Shown piece by piece: positions 34,160 through 45,039 of a DNA stretch of 64,000 nt. The position numbers were made by a program, and so were the translations under genes. The notes beneath the pieces were generated by a model. It saw nothing but the letters and a program-made list of their open reading frames with translations. It made no database searches and was not told where the DNA came from. Each line of letters starts with the position of its first letter. The first letter of the stretch is position 1. Source of the stretch: Gaeumannomyces sp. JS-464 (taxonomy: Eukaryota; Ascomycota; Sordariomycetes; Magnaporthales; Magnaporthaceae); contig NGZR01000002.1 in assembly GCA_002197995.1 (NCBI GenBank), positions 4,774,001 through 4,838,000 on the forward strand, given 5' to 3'.

Positions 34160-37100
34160 TGCAACGGGCGGCCAAGTAGTACGTCGGGTTCTGGGCGTCG
34201 AGTCCCTGGTCGCGGAGTTGGTGTCTTCGGAAGAGGCTTAGCGGGGTCCAAGAAACATGGTGCCGGGTCGCCGACAAGACAAAATGGACGTCGCGCCGAG
34301 ACTCGGCCTCGCGGCTCGCGTCGGCGAAGGTGGCAGACCGGCAGTGGCTCGTGGTCGGTTGCGCTCCAGGTTTCTGATCCTCGTTCCGTTCCTGGCCGAT
34401 CACTCGCTCCTCCTCGCGCAAAAGCCTATCACTTGCGACCTGCCGCTTCCAGGGCAACAAGGCTTGGGCGGGGGTCACAACGAGGGCGCGTTGGGTAGAG
34501 AGCCAGGAGGGTTGTTCTATCACACCCGGCCGATTTCTTGGTGTTTATAGATACAAATCCGGTCGTTACTGGCCCAGACACGTCCACGGATGGCCAATCG
34601 TAGGTGGGGGTGGACAGTAGCGAGGCAGCACGGATATCAGTGTGGTTTGGGGGTCGGTGTTCTTTGCCAAGTCCCGCTGGAGAGGACAAGAAAGCCAAGG
34701 ACTGCAATGCGCCGGCGCCCAACAAGCCTGGCCCGGTTCGTTTTACACCCCGTTTTTTTTGCGTCGTCCACCCTAGCCTCTCCCTCTTGCGGCTTTGCCC
34801 TTCTGAGACGCCGTCCCAGCGCGTGGGTTGCAATGCCAAATACGGCGGAGGGTCGGCAGCCAGGGCCCCAGCACAACGGATCGGGCGAGACGCGCGCCAG
34901 AAAGTGGTCGTGCCCTCCCTGTGTGGTAGGCTGTCAGAACATCCAACTGGAATCGAGGCGGCAGGGCTGGGTATGCCGGCACAACAAAGAGGCGCGTTGT
35001 GCGATGCACGATGGGGGAGCGGGTGGATAGCAGGCCGCAGGGGATAAAGGATGAGCGAGTGAATAACAATGCGAGTAGGGCCGACACGGGCAGGGCCGTC
35101 AACAAGCGTTAAATGGTAAGGCTGGGACGGCCAACGGAGCAACTGTTTAAAGCCAAATAACAACACCAATAGCGAAAATGAAGATGAAATTAGAACACCA
35201 GAAAAGAAGAGAGGACGGGTTGAAAATAAGGCTCCGGAAGTGATTTGAAGAGGGGATGAGATAAAAATTAAAAAATTAAAAAAATTAAAAAGATTTCGGG
35301 TAGCTTACAAAGGTACCACCGGCTTTCCAGATAGAACCCTACCCCAGACCGTGCGCGTGCAAGTGGGTGTTTAAGGGGGGAATAGGTGCGTCAAATAGCA
35401 GCGGCAGGCTGCTGGCTTGCGCTGCTGCTCTTTGATAACGCCGGATGAGACCAGCGTCGGGCCTTTTGCAGCCAGCCAGGCACTGCGTGCGTGTTGCTAG
35501 ACTAACTACCTACCTAACCAGGTCACTCGCGAGGCGCTGTTCGGTACTAGCCAGGCCGTCGACGGTGAACAGATGTTTGCCAGAAGCGCAGTTGACAGAC
35601 AGGCAGGAGGACAACAGAAAACGGAGCACGCGTGGGTGCTAGCCTGATTGGTGGCGGATCGGTATGTAACCTCCCTAAAAGGTACCTGGTTTGACCCGGC
35701 CAGCAAAGATACACACTACGTAGTATGTAGGTAGTAGGTACGGACAGACCTCGAAACAGAACCAAGATCCACCGAGAAGAGAAGGGGGAAAAAATAAGAA
35801 GAAAAAAACCCCCGTGGGTGTTTTGCTTGTATTCGTACGGCAAGGGATCAAGTCCCGCTCTCGGTGGTAGCGGGTGGGTCTAAGATGGATGAGATGGGAG
35901 GATGGTTGGATGGGTGGGTAGAATACTGGAGATGATAATATGTTGCTGATGGCCCTGAATGATGGGGCCGCTCTTAGGAGGGACGCCCCCATATGCGACA
36001 GGGAGGGAGGGTGCCGAGGGTGGGCGTCACGGCGTCTACTTTGCCTAGTCAACAATGTCCGTCCATGTACCTACGCTTCCTGCCAACCTAGGAAGGCAGA
36101 AAGACTGAAAGCAGAGAGATTCAACGCAATTAGGGTAGGGCAGCGGCGGTGAGGGGAAGGGGAAAGAAGGTGTAGGGGTGTGGCAAAGAGGAAAACAAAA
36201 GCGCCAAAGGAATTACCCAATCCCGAGCGACGGATGACTCGTCAGTGTCTCCAGCGCCCCGCGGCGGCTCCCCGTCGGATTCGGTGATGCTCGGAGAGAC
36301 GCATTGGCTTCGACTACGGTACATGTACATGCTAGCCACTTTGATGGGGCAACGCAAGCTGGAGTTAGGCTCTCGGAACTACGACATCCAATTGCGGCTT
36401 ATTCCCGCGACAAGGGCTGTCGGGCGGCTCCCTGTGGCCAGCAAAACACGACCTCGAGGCTCAAAGCTATCGAGTATTGAATCCACACCAGCCTCGATGT
36501 TAACACTGTCTTGTCTGTGGGTTGGGATTCCCGTCCGTCCTGCGGCTACGGCAATAGTATGCCTGGCTAGCGTTGCTAGCAATCCCTGCCTGACCTAAGC
36601 TACAGCTTGAGCGCACTTGATGTGCACGACGACGGAACGAATCATTACTGGGATGCGTGGGCCAGATATGTGTATGTGTGTTGGCCATGAGGAGAAAGCG
36701 ACTTTCAACCAACACCATCCGGGTTTGATTCGCGCATCCAAACCAAGAAACGGGACGTGACAGGCACAGATCGATCGTCCCTCCGACAGAAGCTTCAAAC
36801 TCTCCGAGTCCAATGTGCGGGAACTGCGATGCGAAGCGCACCCGACTGCATAGCAAATGCATACATGCCGCCTGCCAGCCAGTATCGAAAGCGCTTCCGA
36901 GATCCCCGGCGCGAGTAAGGCGACGACGACAACCGACGACGGCGACCAGACGGGATTGTCGCCTGACGAAATCCCATGTTTGAGCGCGCTGGTCGCGGGA
37001 GGTCAAGCACAGGTCGCGAAACAGCTGAGGCCATGACACTTTGACGCCAAGGGTGGGGACAATTCGACGGCTCCTGGAACAGGGGTTGGGACATGGGACG

Positions 37101-38833
37101 GATGCGTCGAAGCTAAAGCGGGTCGTCGTAAGCCTTGGCATACGCAATTGTCGCCCCCTGGCTGTTGTGGCTACGTCGTCTGGTCCTTTTTGCGCTCGAG
37201 GGTCTCCTGGCACGTCTTTTTTTGGGAGCCCCTCAGGTCCCCCAAGAGCACTCGCTGCTGCCCTGTGCGCGTCCCCGTCCCGCACCGCATTGATGGTGGA
37301 CGCCAGCCCGCCACGGTCCACGACGGGCGGACCACGATGTCGCTAGGCGAGGGCGGGATCTGCTTGACCCCGAAAAGGCTGGGGGGAGCGCCTCCCTCTA
37401 CTCCTGCAAATGTGCTGCCCACCGGCGCCCGCCGAGATGCTGAGGACAGCGGCCCCAGTTTGCCAAGGTTAAATTGTGGAGCAGGCCGCGCGTCCTCGCG
37501 GACTTGCATGGCGCCACTGCAACCCCCTCCCCTCCCTTCCCTGAAGGGGACCCAATTCGCTGCGGGTGCATGAGACGAAGATCGAGGAGCGGCTGAGGCT
37601 CGTGGGCTCCCAGCCGAGCAGCAGAGGCACGCGCACTGGCGAACATTGACTGCGGGTGCGTCTGGTTGGCCAGGCGGCCAGCCAACACGCTGCAGTGAGT
37701 GATGCAAACGAACTGCCCAAGTTGCGATGATTTTACAGCCGCCTGAAACCCGCCGTCATCCAACCTCCCAGGGGGACACCCCGACCAACGGCCTCCCGTG
37801 ATGATGCCCTGTGCCGAAACGGTCCTCCTGCCTGAGGAGGCTGGCCCTACCAGAGGAACCAGCCCGGGCCGGCGGCCAACACGACCCCGGGTCCGTTATT
37901 GGCTCTTCCCCAAATTACACCCGCCAGTTTCCGTGTTTCCCATCTGCAAACGCTCGCTTGTCAACCAACCGACGCGCCTCGGACCTTATTCGAAGGCGAA
38001 CTCCTCCACAATTTTTTGTGTCTGGGTACCCAGTCACTCTAAACCGCGCATCAGTCATGACGATAGAGATTGGGATATCTCGCAAACGCGCGTTCCGCAC
38101 ACTATGTATGTGTATCTACCTAGGGATATACATAGGTATGTGTGTGGGAAGTATGAACGCAATATGTAAGGCACGCTAATATCGGGTAGGTAGCAGGTAC
38201 CTACACTACATGATGGATATCATGCTTGCGTGCGAAACAAAGCAGCCCACCGGGTCTGCCGTCATTGAACGAACAGCGTCTTCAGCAGCGGAGATACCGA
38301 AAGAGAACGAAACAGAAAACGAAATTTTTTATAATTTTTTACATATAATAATTTTTTTGTCCAGCTTGCCAGGTCCGGACCCACCCAAGCACGCGTCCGC
38401 TAACCGGATTCAGCTGACAATGACAGCCACACCCCGCGAAGAGCTGTTGAGGCTCAGTAACTCATTGCAGCTACCCCACCTTGATCACTCCAGCCTCACC
38501 AGCTGCACCCCGCCAGTAACAACAGCTACCTATCCATCACCACCAGCCTGCAAGGCTGTGGGAGCCTTACGCCGCATAACTCGACGTCGCCGAAAGCCGG
38601 CTGCAGCCTCCACCGGTTTATCCCCATTTCTACCCGCTACCCAGTATCCTCGACCTCATTCAGTCCACGTGATAAAGAGTTCCGGCCCGACGGGGAAACA
38701 GCACGATCGGAGGCCTTTCTAGGTGCCTGGCCGGGGATCTGTCTAACTCTTCTTGGAAACTGCCCTCGCCTCGTCATATCGTAGCCTTTCTTTGATATCG
38801 GGAGGCGGTGACACTCCGGCTACAGAACCGACC
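34160..38833. other. 4.7 kb gene-poor region between the regulator and csn1
   Basis: The longest stretch without a convincing gene. Several frames over 100 codons exist (for example 34429-35169 and 36500-37321, minus strand), but they overlap one another, are Arg/Ser/Pro-rich and show no domain or plausible splice pattern. It contains an AT-rich patch at 35261-35295 and many TACCTA/TAGGTA steps (35504-35740, 38106-38212). It probably serves as the regulator's promoter and long leader plus the csn1 promoter. A noncoding RNA cannot be excluded. Confidence 0.45.
35261..35295 (+). repeat. AT-rich A-tract patch (AAAATT repeats)
   Basis: Four loose copies of an A-run followed by TT in about 35 bases, in a GC-rich surrounding. 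Confidence 0.7.
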
Positions 38834-40556
38834 ATGGCGGCTTCACCGGAGAGGCTTCTACAATACTTCACCGCCATGGACAACCAAGGCGGGGTTGTTG
38901 TTAAAGGTGACTGTTTGCCTGATGCCCGTTTGGAGCTGCCCTTTGGCACATCCAACTAACTATTACCTTGCCACTTCGCACAGATGCCCCCAAATTTGAC
39001 CTCGAGACATATATCTCAAACTATAAAGGTGTGGTGGCATTTCTTGTTTGCAATCATGGTGCTTTCGCGTGTTTGGTACCGAACTAACCAGCCCACAGGG
39101 AGGACACGCTTCGATCGCCTGCTGCTCGTCGGCCAGAGTTCCGTCGTCCTCTGTGTGGATGCGCTCAAGGCTGCCCTAGCAGAGGCCAAGAAGGGAAAGG
39201 ATACCGCGCGGTATCGAGAGGCTGCGGATCTCCTCCGTCAGGCCTCTCCCCGCGACGCCGAAGCCCTGATTGATGCCCAGTGGGCCGACGCCACCGATAA
39301 ATCCAACAGAGAAGAAACTCGCCGTCTCGAACAGGAACTCAAAGGCTATAAGAATAACCTCGTGAGGGAAAGCATTCGCGTATGACTGTTCCCTCGTCTT
39401 GCGTGTCTGCTCCAATGGAGAAGACCAGAGAGTTCGAGCCTTAGATTCTGACATGACGGGTGATAGATGGGCAACGAGGACATGGGGAAGCACCTAGAGG
39501 CCATCGGTGATCTCCTCGGCGCGGCCGAAGCCTACTCGCGCATGCGCCCCGATGTCAGCACTTCGAAGCAGATTGTGGATGTTGGCAAGCATCTGGCCAG
39601 CATCGCCCTCCAGAAACGGGACTGGGCCACCCTGATTGCGAATCTCAACAAAATTGCCGGATTACAGAGCCAGCTCTCGGACGACACGGGCCTGGACACC
39701 TACCTGCGCGTTGTCAACGGTCTCAGCCTCTTGGGCCAGGCCAAGTACCGCGAGGCCGCCGAGAGTTTCCTCAAGGCCGACGTCCTTGCGCCTATTAGTC
39801 ACTACGCCGAGGCGCTCAGTCCCAACGATGTTGCCGTCTATGGCGGCCTTCTTTCACTGGCGACCATGGACCGCAAAGAGATCCAAGCAAGAGTCTTGGA
39901 GAATCAGAATTTCCGGCCTTTCCTGGAGTTGGAGCCGCACATCCGACGAGCCATCACCCTGTTCGTCAACGGCAGATATTCCGCGTGCCTTGCCATTCTC
40001 GAGAGCTATCGAACCGACTACCTACTGGACCTCTACCTTCAGAAGCACGTCCCTCAGCTTTACCTTCAGATCAGAAGCAAGTGCATCTCGCAGTACTTGA
40101 ACCCCTTCTCCTGCGTCACACTGGCGTGCTTGAACGAATCCTTCGCTATCGAAGGCGAGTCGATTGAGGAGGAACTTGTCACGATGATCCGCAGTGGCAT
40201 CTTGAATGCCCGCATCGATACCGTGGACAAGGTGAGCCCCTGTCTATACATCCCATTACCGGCTTCGCGCTGTGTTTCGATGAGTAGCGTCTCCGCTTCA
40301 CACGACTGACTAGCATGTGCCTTAGCTGGTGATTACAACTACTGCACAGCCACGAATCCAGATGCAGGCAGCGGCCCTCAACACAGTTCTGGCATACGAG
40401 CGAGAGGCTGCCGAGCGGCTCAGGCGCATGAACCTTATGACTGCTGAGCTCGAAGTTAGGAGCCAACGAAGAACCCACGGCGGGGCCCCTGCTACATCCT
40501 CCATGGCTGCTGTGACAGATGATTGGTACGAGGACGCGCCTCTGCAGGCTACTTGA
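38834..40556 (+). CDS. csn1: COP9 signalosome subunit 1 (CSN1)
   Basis: CSN1 (CsnA/GPS1) is a PCI-domain subunit of the COP9 signalosome, which removes Nedd8 from cullin ubiquitin ligases. In filamentous fungi the complex affects development and light response. Exons are 38834-38906, 38984-39028, 39099-39379, 39467-40231 and 40326-40556, 464 residues with all phases correct. The first three exons rebuild FDLETYISNYKGRTRFDRLL. Then follow EAKKGKDTARYREAADLLRQ, LEQELKGYKNNLVRESIRMG and NEDMGKHLEAIGDLLGAAEA, all typical of CSN1/Rpn7. The winged-helix PCI part is in ISQYLNPFSCVTLACLNESF through IDTVDKLVITTT. An Arg-rich helix and an acidic tail (DDWYEDAPLQAT) end the protein. No frame break. Confidence 0.94.
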
Positions 40557-40881
40557 CCTTTGTCGGCTGTCTCACAAGGGGTAGGAACGATAGTAAGCGA
40601 ATCCCGAGTATGTCAAGCGAGGGACTGGGCGTGCGTGTTGGGAGTGTAAACAGCCACTCACGTGCTAGGCCGTGGGAATGAGCTACTCTGCTCATGTTGA
40701 TTCCGAAGGAGGTCGGCATAACACATTTCTTGAGGGGTAAAGAGGTAGCGCTGTTCGCTGGCCCGCCAGTCATGCTGGCCGCAATCAACATGCATAGGCC
40801 TACATACACCTCGGTAGTCGCCCCGTCAATCGTATCACACTGCCAGCAATCCCGTAGCAACGGGCAATAAGACAGGTTCAA
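40557..40881. other. Convergent 3' region between csn1 and prp18
   Basis: 325 bases of 3' sequence with nothing else visible. Confidence 0.5.
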
Positions 40882-42094
40882 TCAACCCATGAGCTGGTTG
40901 ATGTCTTCGGGCGGCCACCTCGTCTGAGCAAATGTCAACATGCGCTTGATGCTCTGCAGGTACTTGCGAGTGACCTCGTCTCCCATCACGTGTCCCCTTT
41001 CGCCATTGTGCAGCTTCTCTCGAGCGCTTCGCTCGTGGATGCCCACCATTGTGACTCCGATCGGCCATGCGGCCTTGCCGATGCTGAGACGGAGGTATCC
41101 GTCGTTTGCGTCGACGTAACGCCTCTCCTGCGCTGCCTTGATGATCTCCACCACTGCAGTCAATATGCTGTCGTCGAGCTCGTGCTTTTCTAGTTTGCGG
41201 AAGAGCTGTGTATTTGCGCAAGCGCGAACAAATGTCAGTGTTTTTGCCTCTTTCGAGAGTGGGAAGCACCTGGGTGCGTCTTGAACGGTGGTTTTCTTGG
41301 GCGGGACTTACCGGCCTCAGGGTGTCCCGGCTCTGCACCATCTTGCTGTATTCCTTACTCCCGTGTGTGTGCCCCTCCTTCTGCAGCGTCAGCTGCCAGT
41401 GCGCCAGTACCATGTTGAAGTAGCTCGTCAGCTGGCGCGCCAGCATCCTCCTGCCCGACTTGGAGTCTGGGACCTTCCCGTCAACTTCATCAGCCTCTCC
41501 TCGACGGCGGGAGCGTCGTGGGGATGGGCGCGCCCGACGCCAGGCGCAGGCGCCTCAGCCGGCCCCTGTGGGCCTCGCCGAACAGGACGGCGGGCAGCCC
41601 CAGGGCGCGCAGGCGGGCGCGCAGCTCGTCCTCGGGCACGTCCTCGTCCTCGCCCTCGCCCTCGGACCGGTCCTGGCCGTCGGCGGCGGCGGCGCCCGCG
41701 GGGCCGCGCGGGTCCGGGAGCGGCGGCAGGCCCAGGCGGGCGCGGCGCTCGCGCTCGGCGGCGGCGTCGCGCTCCTCGCGGCGGCGGCGCGACTCCTCGG
41801 CCAGCCGCTGCCGCTTCTCCTCGCGCGCCTTGGCCTCGGCCGCCGCGTCCTCCTCGCGCTTGCGCTTCGCCGCCGCCTTGGCCTCGCGCTCCGCCGCCAG
41901 CCTCGCCTGCTCCGCGCGGTACGCCGCCTCCCGCTGCTGCTCGGCCTCGGCATTGCTGAGGAACTTTTTGGCTGCCGGCTGTACTGCTGCTGCTGCGCCG
42001 TCGGCGGTGGGCTTGTCGGTGGGTTTGTCGCCGCCTTTGGGCGTTGTGCCCCCGCCTTGGCGATTTGCGCCGCCATCATGGCTGCGAAATCCAT
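40882..42094 (-). CDS. prp18: Pre-mRNA splicing factor Prp18 (three frame breaks)
   Basis: Prp18 acts with Slu7 in the second step of splicing, aligning the 3' splice site. Exons are 42094-41312 and 41205-40882. The last exon carries the hallmark: RRYVDANDGYLRLSIGKAAW, PIGVTMVGIHERSAREKLHN and TRKYLQSIKRMLTFAQTRWP, ending in PEDINQLMG. Exon 1 starts MDFAAMMAAQIAKAG, has a charged helix rich in Glu/Arg/Lys and a splicing-factor motif around DELRARLRALGLPAVLFGEA. Three single-base losses break it: in the T5 run at 41965-41969, in the GGG at 41509-41511 and at 41475-41479. Together they add to three, so the spliced length is unchanged in frame. Restored length is 369 residues. The 5' part has extreme GC and many alternative frames, all shadows of this gene. 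Confidence 0.92.
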
Positions 42095-42520
42095 GTTGGG
42101 CTGCTGGGGCCTTTTGTAGGCTGTTGAAGAAGAGAGGTCGGGGTTTCGGTTGGAGGGAGGTTAGCCTGCGGCGGCTGCGTGGATGTGCGTGGAGACCGAA
42201 TCAGAGTCGCAGGTCTGGTTATGGCACTCGAACTCAACGTCAGGAGGACATTCTGTGGAACATGGGAATCAAGCGAGCAATAAATTGACTCCGTCACCCG
42301 AGTTTGCGGCAAGTGGAAGTTGAGGCTTGTTCAGGCGCGGGAGCTAGGCGGCCCCACATTGCCAGGTAGTTGTGGGAACGGGGTGCTTGGTCTTTGCGTC
42401 CTGCGGACCTGCTCCGCCGCCAACAACCTCGATCCCCGTTGCATCGCCATTCCGCCTTGCCATGCGATTGCACATTCAGCCTGCGAGCCTCCTCCAAGGC
42501 CCGCGCGCTCCTAATACAAC
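42095..42520. promoter_or_regulatory. Bidirectional promoter region of prp18 and sap18
   Basis: Only 426 bases separate the two divergent start codons, so both promoters must lie here or overlap. I see no TATA box. Confidence 0.5.
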
Positions 42521-43473
42521 ATGGAGGATATAGACGGCAGGACTGAAGACCGGAGGAAAACCGCGCCGTTCCTGCTCAAGCTCTTCTTTCGCACTGGAGC
42601 GTTCCACAGGTCCGTCATGCCTCCCTGCGCAAACGAGAAATGATGGCGTCCTAGCATTTGCTGACTACGTAAAAACAAATTTGTAGGCCCGACGAGTTCG
42701 CATCGCACAGCCTCCCGCCGCATTTAAACATACACACATGGCGGACGACCACGTTCGAAGAGCTCTCGCACCACCTGGTCGGCAGCGAGGAGCAGCTCCT
42801 GCCGGATCCCTGCATCGGCACGCGTCTGGCCTTTAGGCTGATCTACCGCGACGCCAACGCGCAACCGACACACCGCTTCGTGGTTAAGGACCTGGGGAGC
42901 ATGGTGCTGGGCGAAGGGGGACCCGGCGCCGAAGTGAACGACGCCACCGCCGTCATCGACCTTACTGCCGAAGAAGACGATTTCGACGAGGGTTTCCACG
43001 AGGAAGACGTACCGAGGGCGGCGCCCCGGCCCGGGCCGGATGTTGTTACGCACAAGACGCTCGACGACGTTAAGTTCATCGTGGGGGATTACATCAGCTG
43101 CGCGATACTGCCGCCCCTGGACGACGGTTCCGTGGCTCCTGCAGACAGTGCCAGGTCCGGCCGAGGCGGCGGAGTCGGGGAGGCAAGCGCCGTTGGGCCG
43201 GGACCTGGATGGGATGATGCGCCGGGCCCGCGGCGGTCTAGTCGAGGAGGAGTGGGCATGGACGACCGCCACGGCGGCAGGGCTTCACGGAGGAACGAGC
43301 CATGGCCTGCCGATTTTGACCCTCGGGGAGAGAGGCCATTTGGCGCCAGCATACCTGCAGGTGAATGGCGTCGTGGAGAGAGTCTGCCTGACGTGCCTAG
43401 GAGTGGGAGTAGCAGGGGTTCGGGCTCGCGGTTGAGATATCGAGATCGCAGCCCAGCCACTTTTCGGAGTTGA
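42521..43473 (+). CDS. Sap18-like protein (Sin3-associated polypeptide p18)
   Basis: SAP18 has a ubiquitin-like fold and links Sin3 histone deacetylase and the ASAP splicing complex. Exons are 42521-42609 and 42687-43473, 291 residues. Family blocks: TAPFLLKLFFRTGAFHRPDE (across the splice), LPPHLNIHTWRTTTFEELSH, LLPDPCIGTRLAFRLIYRDA, and LDDVKFIVGDYISCAILPP. Between residues of about 120 and 165 an acidic insert (TAEEDDFDEGFHEEDVP) interrupts the domain. The C-terminal 100 residues are Gly/Arg/Ser-rich and disordered, ending in LRYRDRSPATFRS with an RS-like character that would fit a splicing or RNA-associated role. The fungal protein is longer than the animal one (about 150 residues) because of these two additions. 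No frame break. Confidence 0.9.
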
Positions 43474-43898
43474 CGTTGGCCTTTCCCCGCCCACCTACAG
43501 CCCATGTTTCGCTGTTTATACCCAATCTGGAGACTGTTTCTGTCAGTTTACACATAATAAGATTCAAGCACAGCGATGGTACGAAGCAGAGGCATCGGTC
43601 CCTGATGCCTCCTCTCAAACTGATTAGGACCACATTGATCTCTGGGCCCCGTCTGGGAGATTTTGACCACTTGAACTGGTATCGCAACATGGATTGGGGA
43701 GCCGTTGCACCCACGTCCTTATCTGGAGCCCCTTCAAGACCCCGCACATCCAAATATCAGCAGTCGCCCTCGAGTGGCGAGTGGCGAAGATGGATATATG
43801 TGAGAAACACACTGGACGAGGCGGGAGGCATTCAGTAGGTCATTGTTTTTCAATCTTCTCGTCTTCGGGACCGTATGTACACGTGGGTCGCCTTGGCT
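43474..43898. other. Convergent 3' region between sap18 and the complex I gene
   Basis: 425 bases; short frames only, no feature seen. Confidence 0.5.
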
Positions 43899-44377
43899 CT
43901 AGAACTCCCGGATGTCGTCTCCCTTCCTCTTTGCCCTGAAATCCCACTTGCCCTGTAAGTGGGCAACAGGGAGTTAGCACACAGCCGGGTTGGTAGCTGG
44001 TGGCGGTAGATGCGGGGGCGCGGAAGGTGGCTTACATCTGTCTTGTACGCGAGGACGCCCAGTATGGCGGGCACCACGACGACGTACATGAACGTGATGT
44101 TTGCCGTGCGCGGAGTCCATCGGAAGAACTTGTAGCGGTTCGTCTGCATCTCTGTAGTCCGGCGGGGGAGATTCGGTCAGGTCTTGCCATGCGCCCAATC
44201 CTGGTCTTGGGAGGTGAGTGCGGGAGCCGGAGGGCAGCGGCAACTTACGTCCCAGCTTGAGGATGGCCGGGTCCATCGCCATCTCTGCAGACCGGGGGTT
44301 GTCATGTTAGCAAGGGGACGCGGGAGGCTCAATTGAGAGGGCGAGACGAGCTCACTGTTATGCTCCAGGCCCGCCAT
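43899..44377 (-). CDS. NADH dehydrogenase (complex I) NDUFB4-like accessory subunit
   Basis: A very small gene of four exons on the minus strand: 44377-44356, 44284-44249, 44151-44036 and 43952-43899. Splicing gives a 75-residue protein with every junction in phase. It starts MAGLEHNKMAMDPAILKLGQ and contains MQTNRYKFFRWTPRTANITF. One membrane helix follows (MYVVVVPAILGVLAYKTDG), then the charged end KWDFRAKRKGDDIREF. The RYKFFRWTPRTA block before a single helix and the W-x-F-R-A-K-R-x-G end match the fungal NDUFB4/B15 family of the inner mitochondrial membrane. Three introns in 228 coding bases is dense. Family assignment is from memory of the motif. Confidence 0.85.
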
Positions 44378-45039
44378 CTTGAAGGCTTTCGTCGTTGCGG
44401 GCTGGGTTCGTTTGGTCTCGTGGGATCTGGGCCGGGAACTCGCGGTTCGCTCTGATTGTTCTGATGCTCTGCGCTGCGTCGTCTTGCGAGGCTCTCAATT
44501 GCGCTTGTGCAGAAGCATGAGCACGAGCCACACGCCACAGTATGTGCCGGCAAGGCCAAGCCAGAAAGGTTATACGGTAAGAACAATGTCGCCCGCACTG
44601 TGAGCCTCATCGGCGGGATGAAGTAATTACACGCTGCGCTCCAGTGCATTGTCCCAATTCAAACCCCTGTTCAAGGCCTGGCGTAGGCCTCAATTCCTTC
44701 TACACGCGGTTGACTGATATCTCTCAAAAACTCAACTAGGGGAGAAGGAGCAAATCCCCCAAGATAGACCGTCTTGGACAAAGGCAAGAGGGAGGAGCAC
44801 AGAAAGAGAAGCAACCCGGGTGCGTATCGGTTTCATCATCATTTGCGTGCCCAAACAAGACCGACTCCAAGCCACCAACTCAACAACCACTAAGGGCCGG
44901 TAGCAACCACCACGCACTGTCCCTGTAGTTCCCAATACCCTCACTCTCCACAGCCAGGAGATGAGGTGAGGCGAGGCAAGAGGCTCTGCGCGGTACACAG
45001 AGTTCCGTACCCTATCGTCTCATAACGGGCCAAGGCACT
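44378..45039. promoter_or_regulatory. Divergent promoter region of the NDUFB4-like and apc4 genes
   Basis: 662 bases between the two start codons; both promoters are expected here. No recognisable element. Confidence 0.45.

Noticed and set aside
36500..37321. 273-codon minus-strand frame in the 4.7 kb gap
   Set aside because: Overlaps several other frames on both strands and has no conserved-looking segment.
41288..42288. Several 200-250-codon plus-strand frames over prp18
   Set aside because: Antisense shadows of the very GC-rich first exon of prp18.
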